Source: Caryophanales bacterium
GTDB lineage: Bacteria > Bacillota_I > Bacilli_A > RFN20 > CAG-288
DNA: 9,590 nucleotides
Direction of reading: 5' to 3'
Assembly (NCBI GenBank): GCA_021621525.1
Contig: JAJVUU010000065.1
Span: forward strand, 1-9,590
Shown piece by piece: positions 1 through 6,360 of the stretch. Positions within the stretch are counted from its first letter, which is position 1. Each line of letters starts with the position of its first letter. The position numbers were made by a program, and so were the translations under genes. Below the pieces are notes generated by a model. It worked only from the letters and a program-made list of their open reading frames with translations. It did not search any database and was not told the origin of the DNA.

Positions 1-54
1 ATCCATCGCTTTGCAGCTTGTTCATTATCTCACGTCCTACGTCGGATTTCAAGA

Positions 55-86
55 GTTTTTTGTAATTGAGTTTTTTGGTAATTGAG
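55..86. repeat. Short tandem duplication, 15/16 bases
   Basis: GTTTTTTGTAATTGA at 55-69 is followed directly by GTTTTTTGGTAATTGA at 70-85. The copies are identical apart from one inserted G. This looks like local replication slippage in non-coding DNA. No function can be inferred. Confidence 0.7.
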
Positions 87-354
87 CCTCACTATTTTTA
101 CAGACATTGTATTCCAAGCTATAAGGAATGCCCTTCATGCAGAATGACGGACTACAGAAGATTTTACTTTTCATATTCTTGTTGTATTTTTGATGTTTTG
201 CTATCAACAATCGATACACGTTTTTTCATTCTTGGAAAATAGATGAGCATGATTTATAAGGAATGAAAGATGGTGGACTCAGTGAAGGTGGAGAGCGATG
301 GCTTTGATACTGAAGACCATATTCTTTCCGATGACATTCAGGAAATCAAAGGAA

Positions 355-372
355 ATCGGACGTCCGTCCGAT
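355..372. repeat. Compact inverted repeat
   Basis: ATCGGACG at 355-362 and its exact reverse complement CGTCCGAT at 365-372 are separated by only two bases (TC). The near-palindrome is GC-rich against an AT-rich background. The two-base spacer is too short for a normal RNA hairpin loop unless the innermost pairs open. A dimeric protein binding site or a recombination scar are both possible. No poly-T tract follows, so it is not a terminator. Confidence 0.5.
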
Positions 373-600
373 GATTCCGAGATCATTGAACTTTCATAGG
401 CAAAATACATTCGACTATTTTTGAAATTTGCAGTAAATGTGCAGAAACCTGATGTAGTTTTGAATAATATGGTGAACTGAAAAAATCTGAATCAAAATGA
501 GTCGAATGCTGATTTAAGGAGATATCTGCCAGAATATGAAAAAAGCAAAGATGTATTTTCGATTTTAGACAGGATCTTATGAAAAGGCATTGAGGAATGC

Positions 601-634
601 AAGACGGCAATCCAGTGGGGAAAGCTGTCTTTTT
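601..634 (+). terminator. Candidate Rho-independent terminator
   Basis: AAGACGGC at 601-608 can pair with GCTGTCTT at 624-631, giving an eight-pair stem with one G-U pair and a 15-base loop. The downstream arm runs into five Ts at 630-634. The shape fits an intrinsic terminator, but the stem is only moderately GC-rich and overlaps the T-tract. If real, it would end a plus-strand transcript entering from the left. It lies inside the possible decayed gene, so both calls are unlikely to be right in their original sense. Confidence 0.35.
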
Positions 635-864
635 CAGGAGAGTGCAGGTACGGATTTTTATAAATTGCCTGAAGCATTGGTAAATCACAAGGAATAAAAA
701 CGAATCTTGAAGACATCCCTTCCTTTATCGGCATATCGGATCCTTGGAGAAAAGACAAAGTCCGTCATCTCATGGTCTCATGTCTTTTGATGCTTCCACG
801 TATTCTGAACAACTGTGTCTATGACCAAATAAGCCGAGAAACATGAAAATTATGTAAAGCCTAT

Positions 865-892
865 TTTACTTTTCGTTTCCATGTCTTAAAAT
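865..892 (+). promoter_or_regulatory. Putative sigma-A promoter of hpt
   Basis: A -35-like TTTACT at 865-870 (four of six matches to TTGACA) and a -10-like TAAAAT at 887-892 (five of six matches to TATAAT) are separated by 16 bases. Transcription would begin near 899, leaving a leader of about 18 bases that is essentially just the ribosome binding site GGAGGAG at 904-910. No operator or riboswitch fits in so short a leader, which argues for simple constitutive expression. The leader length is inferred, not seen. Confidence 0.45.
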
Positions 893-916
893 ATATGCCT
901 ATTGGAGGAGATACCG

Positions 917-1516
917 ATGGAAAAGTTAATTTTATCCGAAGATGAAATTGTTCGTATCTGTACACGTCTGGGAAAAGAAATCGATGCCAAGCTGGATGAA
1001 TCCAACAACGGAATTCCGGTTGTCGTTGCCGTCATGAACGGCGCCCTTCCATTCTATTATGAATTGATCAAACACATTCACCACAAGATTCAGCTGGATA
1101 CCATCAAGGTATCTTCCTATGATGGAACCGGAAGCACCGGACATGTCACCGTTTCCAAGGATCCGGATCACAACCTTGAGGGCAGGGATGTCGTCCTTGT
1201 CGAGGACATCATCGATACCGGCATCACCATGCACTATATGAAGGAATACATCCACGAGCATTACAAGCCGAAGAATCTCTATACCTGCATCCTGATCAAG
1301 AGAAACAACATCAATATGAAGTTTGACGAGCTTTCCGACTTCACCGGCCTTACTACCGATGAGCAGAGATACATCGTCGGCTTCGGCTTTGACTACTATG
1401 GATTGCTTAGAAACGAACCATACGTCTATGTTCCGTCCATGAAGGATATCGAAGAACTCAATGCCATCCTTGAGGACGACAAAAAGACGCATGCCGACAT
1501 GACGAAGGAAAAATAA
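917..1516 (+). CDS. hpt: Hypoxanthine phosphoribosyltransferase
   Basis: Purine salvage enzyme of the cytoplasm. It joins hypoxanthine (usually also guanine) to PRPP, giving IMP or GMP and pyrophosphate. The 199-residue product has the type I phosphoribosyltransferase layout: VAVMNGALPF at about residues 37-46 (pyrophosphate loop), the flexible loop SSYDGTGSTG at 66-75, the PRPP-binding motif VLVEDIIDTG at 93-102 with its paired acidic residues, Lys128 in the position of the purine-contacting lysine, and the hood segment VGFGFDYYGLLRNEPYV at 154-170 with the metal-site Asp159. About 25 residues after the hood form a charged tail. I chose the ATG at 917 because GGAGGAG at 904-910 lies six bases before it; an in-frame TTG at 902 overlaps that site and is not a credible start. 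The gene is monocistronic here, with its own promoter and terminator, and converges on glf. Confidence 0.93.
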   Translation: MEKLILSEDEIVRICTRLGKEIDAKLDESNNGIPVVVAVMNGALPFYYELIKHIHHKIQLDTIKVSSYDGTGSTGHVTVSKDPDHNLEGRDVVLVEDIIDTGITMHYMKEYIHEHYKPKNLYTCILIKRNNINMKFDELSDFTGLTTDEQRYIVGFGFDYYGLLRNEPYVYVPSMKDIEELNAILEDDKKTHADMTKEK

Positions 1517-1555
1517 AGGACGATACAGGGATGGGCTTGGTGCCTGTCCTTTTTT
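1515..1555 (+). terminator. Rho-independent terminator of hpt
   Basis: AAAGGAC at 1515-1521 pairs with GTCCTTT at 1546-1552, and AGG at 1527-1529 extends the stem with CCT at 1543-1545 across a five-base bulge. The loop is about 13 bases and the downstream arm runs into six Ts at 1550-1555. The stem starts inside the hpt stop codon. The complement also carries T-rich sequence after the hairpin, so it may give weak back-up termination for the opposing operon. Confidence 0.7.
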
Positions 1556-1560
1556 GATGC

Positions 1561-1594
1561 AAAAAAATCTTCCGGGGGGGGGTTCCCGGAAGAT
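1561..1594 (-). terminator. Strong Rho-independent terminator of the glf operon
   Basis: A perfect ten-pair stem (1567-1576 with 1585-1594, core CTTCCGGG/CCCGGAAG) encloses an eight-base loop. On the minus strand it is followed by a run of Ts (the A-run at 1561-1567). It begins three bases after the glf stop codon. The loop and one stem arm contain a run of nine Gs (Cs on the minus strand, 1574-1582). It ends the rimO-to-glf cluster and, with the hpt terminator, insulates the two convergent units. Confidence 0.88.
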
Positions 1595-1597
1595 CAT

Positions 1598-2695
1598 TTA
1601 CTTTTCGAGTGTTTCGAAGAGATGGAAGACCTCATAGATGGTGTCATCCATGTCGAAATAGCGATACTGGCCAAGCCTTCCGCAGAAGAAGACATCCTTC
1701 TCCTTCATGGCGAGTTCCTGATAGGATCTGTAAAGGGTATTGTTCCTCTCGTCGTTGATGGCATAGAAGGGATTGTCACCTTCTTCGAATTCCTTCGGAT
1801 ATTCCTTGGTGATGTAGGTGACAGGGGAAGGTCTGTAGTTGAACCATTTGTGTTCGGCAATCCTGGTATAGGGGACTTCTCTTTCCGTATAGTTGACGAC
1901 GGCATTGCCCTGGTAGTTCTCCATCTCCAGCCTTTCGGTCTCGAAGCGGAGGGTGCGATACTGCAGATGGCCGAGACAATAGTTGAAGTACCTGTCGATT
2001 TCACCGGTGTAGATGACTCGTCTGGCTTGCTTCCTATACTCATCCTTCTTTTCCAGGTAATCCGTACAGAGCTTTACTTCGACGCCGTCAAGCATCCTTT
2101 CGATGACGGCCGTATAGCCATCGACCGGGATACCCTGGTATCTGTCGTTGAAATAGTTGTTGTTGTAGCTGAAGCGGACGGGAAGACGTTTGATGATGCT
2201 CTTGGGAAGATCCCTGCAGTCTCTTCCCCACTGCTTTTCCGTATACCCTTTGACAAGGGTCTCAAAGACATCCCTTCCGACAAGGGAGATAGCCTGTTCC
2301 TCAAGGTTCTGAGGTTCCCTTCCTTCCATCTCCTTCTTTTGCTCGTCAATCTTCTTCATGGCCTCTGCTGGTGTGACGACACCCCACAAGGCATTGAAGG
2401 TGTTCATGTTGAAGGGCATATGATAGATTTTGCCTTTATAGCAGGCCAGAGGCTCGTTGACGAAATTGTTCATTTCGCTGAAGGAGGAGAAGTAATCCCA
2501 GACATCCTTGTAAGACGTGTGGAAGATGTGAGGTCCATAAAGATGGACATCGATGTTGTCCTTTCTTTCGCTCCTGATGGCTCCGGCAACGACATCCTTC
2601 TTGTCGATGACAAGGACGCTCAATCCTTTTTTGTGGGCAAGGTTGGCAAAGGCCGCACCGAAGAGACCTGCTCCGACAATCAAATAATCGTACAT
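1598..2695 (-). CDS. glf: UDP-galactopyranose mutase
   Basis: FAD-dependent cytoplasmic enzyme that interconverts UDP-galactopyranose and UDP-galactofuranose, the donor for galactofuranose in surface polysaccharides. At 365 residues it has the normal family length. The N-terminus has the Rossmann FAD motif GAGLFG at residues 8-13, followed by the family segment HLYGPHIFHT. Further on are YTGEIDRYF at 229-237, the substrate-site segment TRIAEHKWFNY, and the C-terminal flavin-contacting GRLGQYRYFDMD at 339-350; all are characteristic of bacterial Glf. The ATG at 2695 has AAAGGAA seven bases upstream. It is the last gene of the minus-strand cluster, 15 bases after the unknown gene and directly before a strong terminator. 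No glycosyltransferase or polysaccharide exporter is next to it, so the galactofuranose acceptor cannot be told from this window. Confidence 0.95.
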   Translation of the reverse strand: MYDYLIVGAGLFGAAFANLAHKKGLSVLVIDKKDVVAGAIRSERKDNIDVHLYGPHIFHTSYKDVWDYFSSFSEMNNFVNEPLACYKGKIYHMPFNMNTFNALWGVVTPAEAMKKIDEQKKEMEGREPQNLEEQAISLVGRDVFETLVKGYTEKQWGRDCRDLPKSIIKRLPVRFSYNNNYFNDRYQGIPVDGYTAVIERMLDGVEVKLCTDYLEKKDEYRKQARRVIYTGEIDRYFNYCLGHLQYRTLRFETERLEMENYQGNAVVNYTEREVPYTRIAEHKWFNYRPSPVTYITKEYPKEFEEGDNPFYAINDERNNTLYRSYQELAMKEKDVFFCGRLGQYRYFDMDDTIYEVFHLFETLEK

Positions 2696-2710
2696 GATGA
2701 TGTTCCTTTC

Positions 2711-3190
2711 CTACATGGCATCTGTGAATACCAGTGCATGTCCAAGGTATGAATCCTTTTGGATGTGGTTTCCTAATTCGTAGGTGTATTCCCTCACCTT
2801 GGAAAGGGAATTCTCGATGTCAGATACGGATTTGCATTCGAATGTCATGAGCGTAGAGGGGGTATGAGGCATGTTGCTCTTGAAATAGAGATAGAGGTGA
2901 AGCTGAAGATAGTGAAGCTCCTCTCCGTCAAGACCTCCGTTATGGAAGTAGATGGTGGAATCATTCATCCACTGAACCCTGTAGTCGATGACGAACGAAT
3001 CCTTGAACCTGTCTTTGTCGAGGATGGAATTGTTCTTGTCGAAGAGAAGGATGGATAAGGTCGGATAATTGGACATGATGGACATGTCCTTGCTCACCGA
3101 CAGGATGTAGTGGTCGATGACGTCTTCCGGCTTCTTCAGGGTGCTGAGCTCTTTTCTCAGCCTGGCGATTTCCTCGCTCTTCTCGTACAT
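2711..3190 (-). CDS. Conserved-looking protein of unknown function
   Basis: I do not recognise the family. The 159-residue product has no signal peptide, membrane segment or obvious metal-binding cysteine/histidine cluster, so it is probably a soluble cytoplasmic protein. Residues 1-20 form a charged amphipathic helix (IARLRKELSTL). The middle alternates hydrophobic residues in a way that suggests beta strands at about 43-51, 66-73, 78-83, 95-104 and 112-119. Residues 122-143 look helical. Its ATG follows the cysS stop codon with no gap, and the likely ribosome binding site (GGAGAAGGGA) lies inside the end of cysS, so translation is probably coupled to cysS. Codon use resembles its neighbours, which supports a real resident gene. 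In many Firmicutes this place after cysS is taken by mini-ribonuclease III (mrnC), but I see no resemblance to that family. Coding status is fairly sure; function is open. Confidence 0.8.
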   Translation of the reverse strand: MYEKSEEIARLRKELSTLKKPEDVIDHYILSVSKDMSIMSNYPTLSILLFDKNNSILDKDRFKDSFVIDYRVQWMNDSTIYFHNGGLDGEELHYLQLHLYLYFKSNMPHTPSTLMTFECKSVSDIENSLSKVREYTYELGNHIQKDSYLGHALVFTDAM

Positions 3191-4534
3191 TTAAAGAAGT
3201 CCCTTCTCCATGAGCAGAGGACGAAGCTCGTCGCTCTTCTTGAAGTCCTTGTCGATTCTTGCCTGGTTGTATTCTTCGACAAGCTTCCTATCTTCTTCTG
3301 TGATGGAAGGAAGGTCGAACTTCAGACCGAGGATATCGAAAAGCTTCTTCATCGTCACGAAGAGGTCGTCAAGGCACTCAAGGTCGGCATCCTTCTTTGG
3401 AAGCAGGGAGTTGATTTCCTTGACTTCCTTGTCGATGACGGACATGGCATTGGCGACATTGAGGTCGTTGGCAAGGGCATCCATGAAGGCTTCATAGTCT
3501 TCCTTGAGGACGCTTCCTCCTTCCTTGGAGGCAAGTTGAAGCTTGGAAGAGGCCTTCTTCAGGCAAGTCTCATACTTTTTGGCAAGCTTGTCCATGGCAA
3601 GAAGGTTCTCTTCGGTGTAGTTGACCGGAGCCCTGTAGTGGGTGGTCAGGAAGAAGAGACGGATAGCGTTTCCGCTATGCCTTTGCAAGACATCCTTGGC
3701 AAGGATGGAATTGCCGAGGGACTTGGACATCTTCACACCATTGGTAAGAAGGAATCCGACGTGCATCCAGTAGTTGGCAAGCCTTGTATGGTTATGGGCT
3801 TCGGACTGGGCGATTTCATTTTCATGATGCGGGAACTTCAGATCGAATCCACCGCCGTGGATATCGATCAGAGGCTTGTGAAAGACATTGTTGACCATGA
3901 CGACGCATTCCGTGTGCCAGCCTGGTCTTCCTCTTCCGATGATGGTGTCAAACTTGATGCCGTCATCGTCGGTGAGCTTCCACAGAGCGAAGTCAAGCGG
4001 ATTCTTCTTCTTGGTGTTGACTTCGATTCTTGCTCCGGAAACGAGGTCGGATACGTTCTGCTTGGAAAGTGAGCCGTAGCTCTTATCGCATTCGACGGAG
4101 AAATAGATGTCGTCTCCGCCCTGATAGGCACATCCGCTGTCTTCAAGGTCCTTGATGAAGGAAGCCATCATGTTGATGTATTCGCTGGCTTTGGGATGGC
4201 AATATAAAGGCATGATGTTCAGCTTGTCCAGACAGTCTTCATAGGCCTTGATATAGAACTCGGAGAGTTCTTTTTCGCTCTTCCCTTCCAGCTTGGCCTG
4301 CTTGATGATCTTATCGTCGATGTCGGTGTAGTTGCTGACACATTTGACATCATAACCACATTCCTTGAGGAAACGGGAAAGCAGGTCGAATGTGACCGTC
4401 GGACGGAAGTTTCCAAGGTGGACATAATTGTAGACGGTCGGTCCGCAATAATAGATGTCGACCTCCTTCTCGTCGATCGGATGGAATTCCCTCAGCTTTC
4501 CTTCATACGTGTCGTAAAGTTTAATGGTTCTCAT
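3191..4534 (-). CDS. cysS: Cysteinyl-tRNA synthetase
   Basis: Class I aminoacyl-tRNA synthetase that charges tRNA-Cys with cysteine in the cytoplasm. The 447-residue product is slightly shorter than the roughly 460 usual for the family. The zinc site that selects cysteine is intact: Cys30 (in YYCGPTVYN), Cys210 (in GWHTEC), His236 and Glu240 (in HHENE). The HIGH motif reads HLGN at 39-42, a normal Firmicutes variant, and the KMSKS loop is at 268-272. A helical anticodon-binding region and a short C-terminal domain follow. I chose the ATG at 4534 because AAAGGA lies seven bases upstream and the protein then begins with the usual MRTIKLYDT. The frame stays open upstream to 4681, but that part is antiphase to the ABC gene and not family-like. 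The start overlaps the end of the preceding ABC gene by 14 bases. No T-box leader is possible at this position. Confidence 0.96.
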   Translation of the reverse strand: MRTIKLYDTYEGKLREFHPIDEKEVDIYYCGPTVYNYVHLGNFRPTVTFDLLSRFLKECGYDVKCVSNYTDIDDKIIKQAKLEGKSEKELSEFYIKAYEDCLDKLNIMPLYCHPKASEYINMMASFIKDLEDSGCAYQGGDDIYFSVECDKSYGSLSKQNVSDLVSGARIEVNTKKKNPLDFALWKLTDDDGIKFDTIIGRGRPGWHTECVVMVNNVFHKPLIDIHGGGFDLKFPHHENEIAQSEAHNHTRLANYWMHVGFLLTNGVKMSKSLGNSILAKDVLQRHSGNAIRLFFLTTHYRAPVNYTEENLLAMDKLAKKYETCLKKASSKLQLASKEGGSVLKEDYEAFMDALANDLNVANAMSVIDKEVKEINSLLPKKDADLECLDDLFVTMKKLFDILGLKFDLPSITEEDRKLVEEYNQARIDKDFKKSDELRPLLMEKGLL

Positions 4535-6359
4535 TGTTCTGTCCTTTTTTGTTATTGAGATTGTCTTCCATGTTCTGCAACCTATATAGATTATAATAGT
4601 TCCCTTTTTGTTTGAGAAGTTCCTGATGTGTTCCCTGTTCGATGATTTCACCTTTGCTGACGACGAAGATGACATCGGCATTCTTGATGGTGGAGAGACG
4701 GTGTGCGACGATGATCATCGTTCCGATGCTTCTCATCTTTTCCAGGGATGACTGGATGATGTTCTCGGTTTCCGTATCGATGTTGGCTGTCGCCTCATCA
4801 AGAAGGACCATGCTCGGCTTATAGACGATGGTCCTGGCAAAGGAGATGAGCTGTCTCTGTCCGGCCGAGAAGTTGGCACCTTTTTCGCTGACCTTGGTGT
4901 CATATCCCTGGGGTAGCTTTTCGATGAAGCTGTCGGCACCGACGTATCTGGAGGCATCCATGATTTCTTCCTTGGTCACTTCTTCGTTTCCTAGGGAGAT
5001 GTTGTCCTTGATGTTTCCGGAGAAGATGAAGACGTCCTGAAGCATGATGCCGATGTTTCTTCTCAGACAGGTCAGGCTGTATTCTTTGATCGGTACGTCG
5101 TCGATGAGGATTTCACCGGATGAGATTTCATAGGTCCTTGAAATCAGGGAGATGATGGTGGATTTACCAGCCCCTGTGGCCCCTACGAAGGCAGCCGTTT
5201 TTCCCGGTTCGATGACAAAGGAGACATCTTTTAGGACATAGTCGTTTCCTTCATAGGCAAAATAGACGTGAGAGAATTCCACCTTGCCACGGAAGGAAGG
5301 GACATCGAGGCTTCCTTCTGAGACTTCCTCCTTCTCGTTTTCGACGACAAGGATTCTTTCAGCGCTGGAGATGGTCTGTTGAAGCATGTTCATCAGCTGG
5401 GTGATCTGCTGGATCGGTTGGAAGAACTGCGTGGAATAGGAATAGAGCATCTGGAAGGTACCGATGGTGATGCCGGTCTTGCCAAGAGGATCAAGCGTGA
5501 GATTCGGAATGCAGAAGGAAAAGACGATTAGGACACAGCTGATCTGGAGAAGATACATGAAGGGGTAATAGAAGGCAAAGAGGTTCTGGGATTTGACGAA
5601 GCTGCTTCGGATGTCTTCGTTTTTCCTTTCAAACTGCACCTGCTTCTTCTCTTCCCTGTTGTAGGTCTTGGTGACCTTGACTCCCTGGAAGGCTTCGCTT
5701 AGGAAGGAGTTCATCTCGGAGACGGATTTCTTTTCGGCCCTGTAGTAGACTTTCGACTTCTTTCTGAAGAAATAGGAGATGACAAAGACGATGGGGATGT
5801 AGGCCAAGAAGATGAAGCCATAGAATTTCGTGACGACGAAGGTTGTGATGACGATGATGAAGAGAGACATCACAGCCCTTAAGAAGGAAGGCATGATATC
5901 GCTGAAGAGGGAAGAGATGTTCTGGGTATCGTTGGTGATGCGTGTGACATAGGATCCGATCTTCAGTTTCCTTAAGTCAGCCAAGGACAGGGAGAGGACA
6001 TGGCTGAAGAGATCGTCTCTCATGTCCTTGACGACCTTCTGTCCGATCTTCTTCAAAGAAAGATTGACATAGTAAGCTCCAAAAGCGGCAAAGACAAACA
6101 GAACGATGTCGATGAGGATGATGTAGAGAACGTGCGTCAAAGGAGAAGCCTCTGTAGCAGCACCATTGGTGACCTTCGTCAAATAATCGATCATGAACCT
6201 TACAATCAAAGGATCGAGGCTGAAGGCGGCATTGACGAAGATATCCAGGACGATGATGGCGATGAACCACTTCAGATATGGCTTGATATAGAAGAGGAGA
6301 CCTTTCAGGACCTTGGTGTCCTTCAAGGAGTACTGTTTTGTTTCGATGGATTCATCCAT
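4521..6359 (-). CDS. ABC exporter subunit 2 (catalytic half of a heterodimer)
   Basis: Half-transporter of 612 residues with an N-terminal six-helix membrane domain (first helices at about 31-51 and 77-98) fused to a C-terminal ATPase domain. Walker A GATGAGKST is at 393-401, the signature at 497-501 reads FSAGQ instead of LSGGQ, Walker B MVLLDEA has the catalytic Glu522, and the switch histidine is His553. The combination of an intact Walker B and a weakened signature marks the catalytically competent partner of an asymmetric exporter of the LmrCD/BmrCD (YheI/YheH) kind. Such pumps move drugs, lipids or peptides outward across the membrane; the substrate cannot be read from sequence. The ATG at 6359 follows the stop of subunit 1 by one base and has the near-perfect Shine-Dalgarno AGGAGGTGA at 6366-6374. 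The 3' end overlaps cysS by 14 bases. Confidence 0.92.
   Translation of the reverse strand: MDESIETKQYSLKDTKVLKGLLFYIKPYLKWFIAIIVLDIFVNAAFSLDPLIVRFMIDYLTKVTNGAATEASPLTHVLYIILIDIVLFVFAAFGAYYVNLSLKKIGQKVVKDMRDDLFSHVLSLSLADLRKLKIGSYVTRITNDTQNISSLFSDIMPSFLRAVMSLFIIVITTFVVTKFYGFIFLAYIPIVFVISYFFRKKSKVYYRAEKKSVSEMNSFLSEAFQGVKVTKTYNREEKKQVQFERKNEDIRSSFVKSQNLFAFYYPFMYLLQISCVLIVFSFCIPNLTLDPLGKTGITIGTFQMLYSYSTQFFQPIQQITQLMNMLQQTISSAERILVVENEKEEVSEGSLDVPSFRGKVEFSHVYFAYEGNDYVLKDVSFVIEPGKTAAFVGATGAGKSTIISLISRTYEISSGEILIDDVPIKEYSLTCLRRNIGIMLQDVFIFSGNIKDNISLGNEEVTKEEIMDASRYVGADSFIEKLPQGYDTKVSEKGANFSAGQRQLISFARTIVYKPSMVLLDEATANIDTETENIIQSSLEKMRSIGTMIIVAHRLSTIKNADVIFVVSKGEIIEQGTHQELLKQKGNYYNLYRLQNMEDNLNNKKGQNNENH
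4590..4618 (-). promoter_or_regulatory. Putative internal promoter for cysS
   Basis: On the minus strand a perfect -10 box TATAAT (4590-4595) lies 17 bases after TTCTCA (4613-4618), which matches four of six positions of the -35 consensus. Transcription would start near 4582, about 48 bases before the cysS start codon and inside the 3' end of the ABC subunit 2 gene. The same bases encode part of KGNYYNLYRL, so the -10 match could be a by-product of Tyr-Tyr-Asn codons. If active, it would let cysS, the unknown gene and glf be expressed apart from rimO and the exporter. Confidence 0.35.
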
Positions 6360-6360
6360 G

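Larger units (their letters stand above)
298..846 (+). pseudogene. Possible decayed gene of unknown family
   Basis: One plus-strand frame beginning at an ATG at 298 is open in successive segments, interrupted by TAG at 397, TGA at 478 and TGA at 580. The frame one base over is then open over about 569-694 (ending in TAA at 695). The original frame is open again over 673-843 and ends in TGA at 844. Parts of the conceptual product look protein-like, for example NADLRRYLPEYEKSKDVFSI around 505-564 and NLEDIPSFIGISDPW around 703-747. This pattern would fit a gene broken by in-frame stops and two frameshifts. I recognise no family, and the open segments are not much longer than chance allows in AT-rich DNA. 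No good ribosome binding site precedes the ATG. It may simply be non-coding. Confidence 0.2.
1..860. other. Gene-poor AT-rich region upstream of hpt
   Basis: No intact, family-recognisable coding sequence is visible on either strand. The stretch is AT-richer than the genes to its right and lacks the strong ribosome binding sites seen before them. It contains a 15/16-base tandem duplication, an 8-base inverted repeat, a possible plus-strand terminator hairpin and a set of broken plus-strand open segments, each listed separately. I saw no tRNA cloverleaf or rRNA sequence. Minus-strand open frames here (about 383-688 and 492-758) have no convincing ribosome binding site and look like the complement of the broken plus-strand frame. 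Confidence 0.6.

Noticed and set aside
383..758. Overlapping minus-strand open frames in the left region (101 and 88 codons)
   Set aside because: Neither has a convincing ribosome binding site or recognisable motifs. They overlap each other in different frames and their composition (many Cys, Phe, Ser, His) looks like translated non-coding DNA.
1..900. Insertion sequence or integrated element at the left end
   Set aside because: No terminal inverted repeats, target-site duplication, tRNA attachment site or identifiable transposase or integrase motif could be seen.
902..916. Upstream TTG start for hpt adding five residues
   Set aside because: The TTG overlaps the Shine-Dalgarno sequence GGAGGAG, which is correctly spaced for the ATG at 917.
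932..1597. Minus-strand open frame (221 codons) opposite hpt
   Set aside because: It is the complement of a well-supported hpt. It begins in the terminator region at the nine-G run and has no start signal.
1622..2752. Long plus-strand open frame (376 codons) opposite glf
   Set aside because: It lies antisense to an unmistakable glf, has no ribosome binding site, and its product is rich in repetitive Val/Asp/Gly typical of a reverse-complement shadow of a codon-biased gene.
3110..4072. Long plus-strand open frame (320 codons) opposite cysS and the unknown gene
   Set aside because: It is antisense to the clear cysS catalytic motifs, spans two genes on the other strand and lacks a ribosome binding site.
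4520..4680. T-box riboswitch ahead of cysS
   Set aside because: The region upstream of cysS is coding sequence of the ABC gene, with no room for a leader and no T-box-like antiterminator.
4535..4681. 49-residue N-terminal extension of cysS
   Set aside because: The extra residues are a low-complexity shadow of the ABC gene in another frame. The ATG at 4534 has a good ribosome binding site and gives the family's usual N-terminus.
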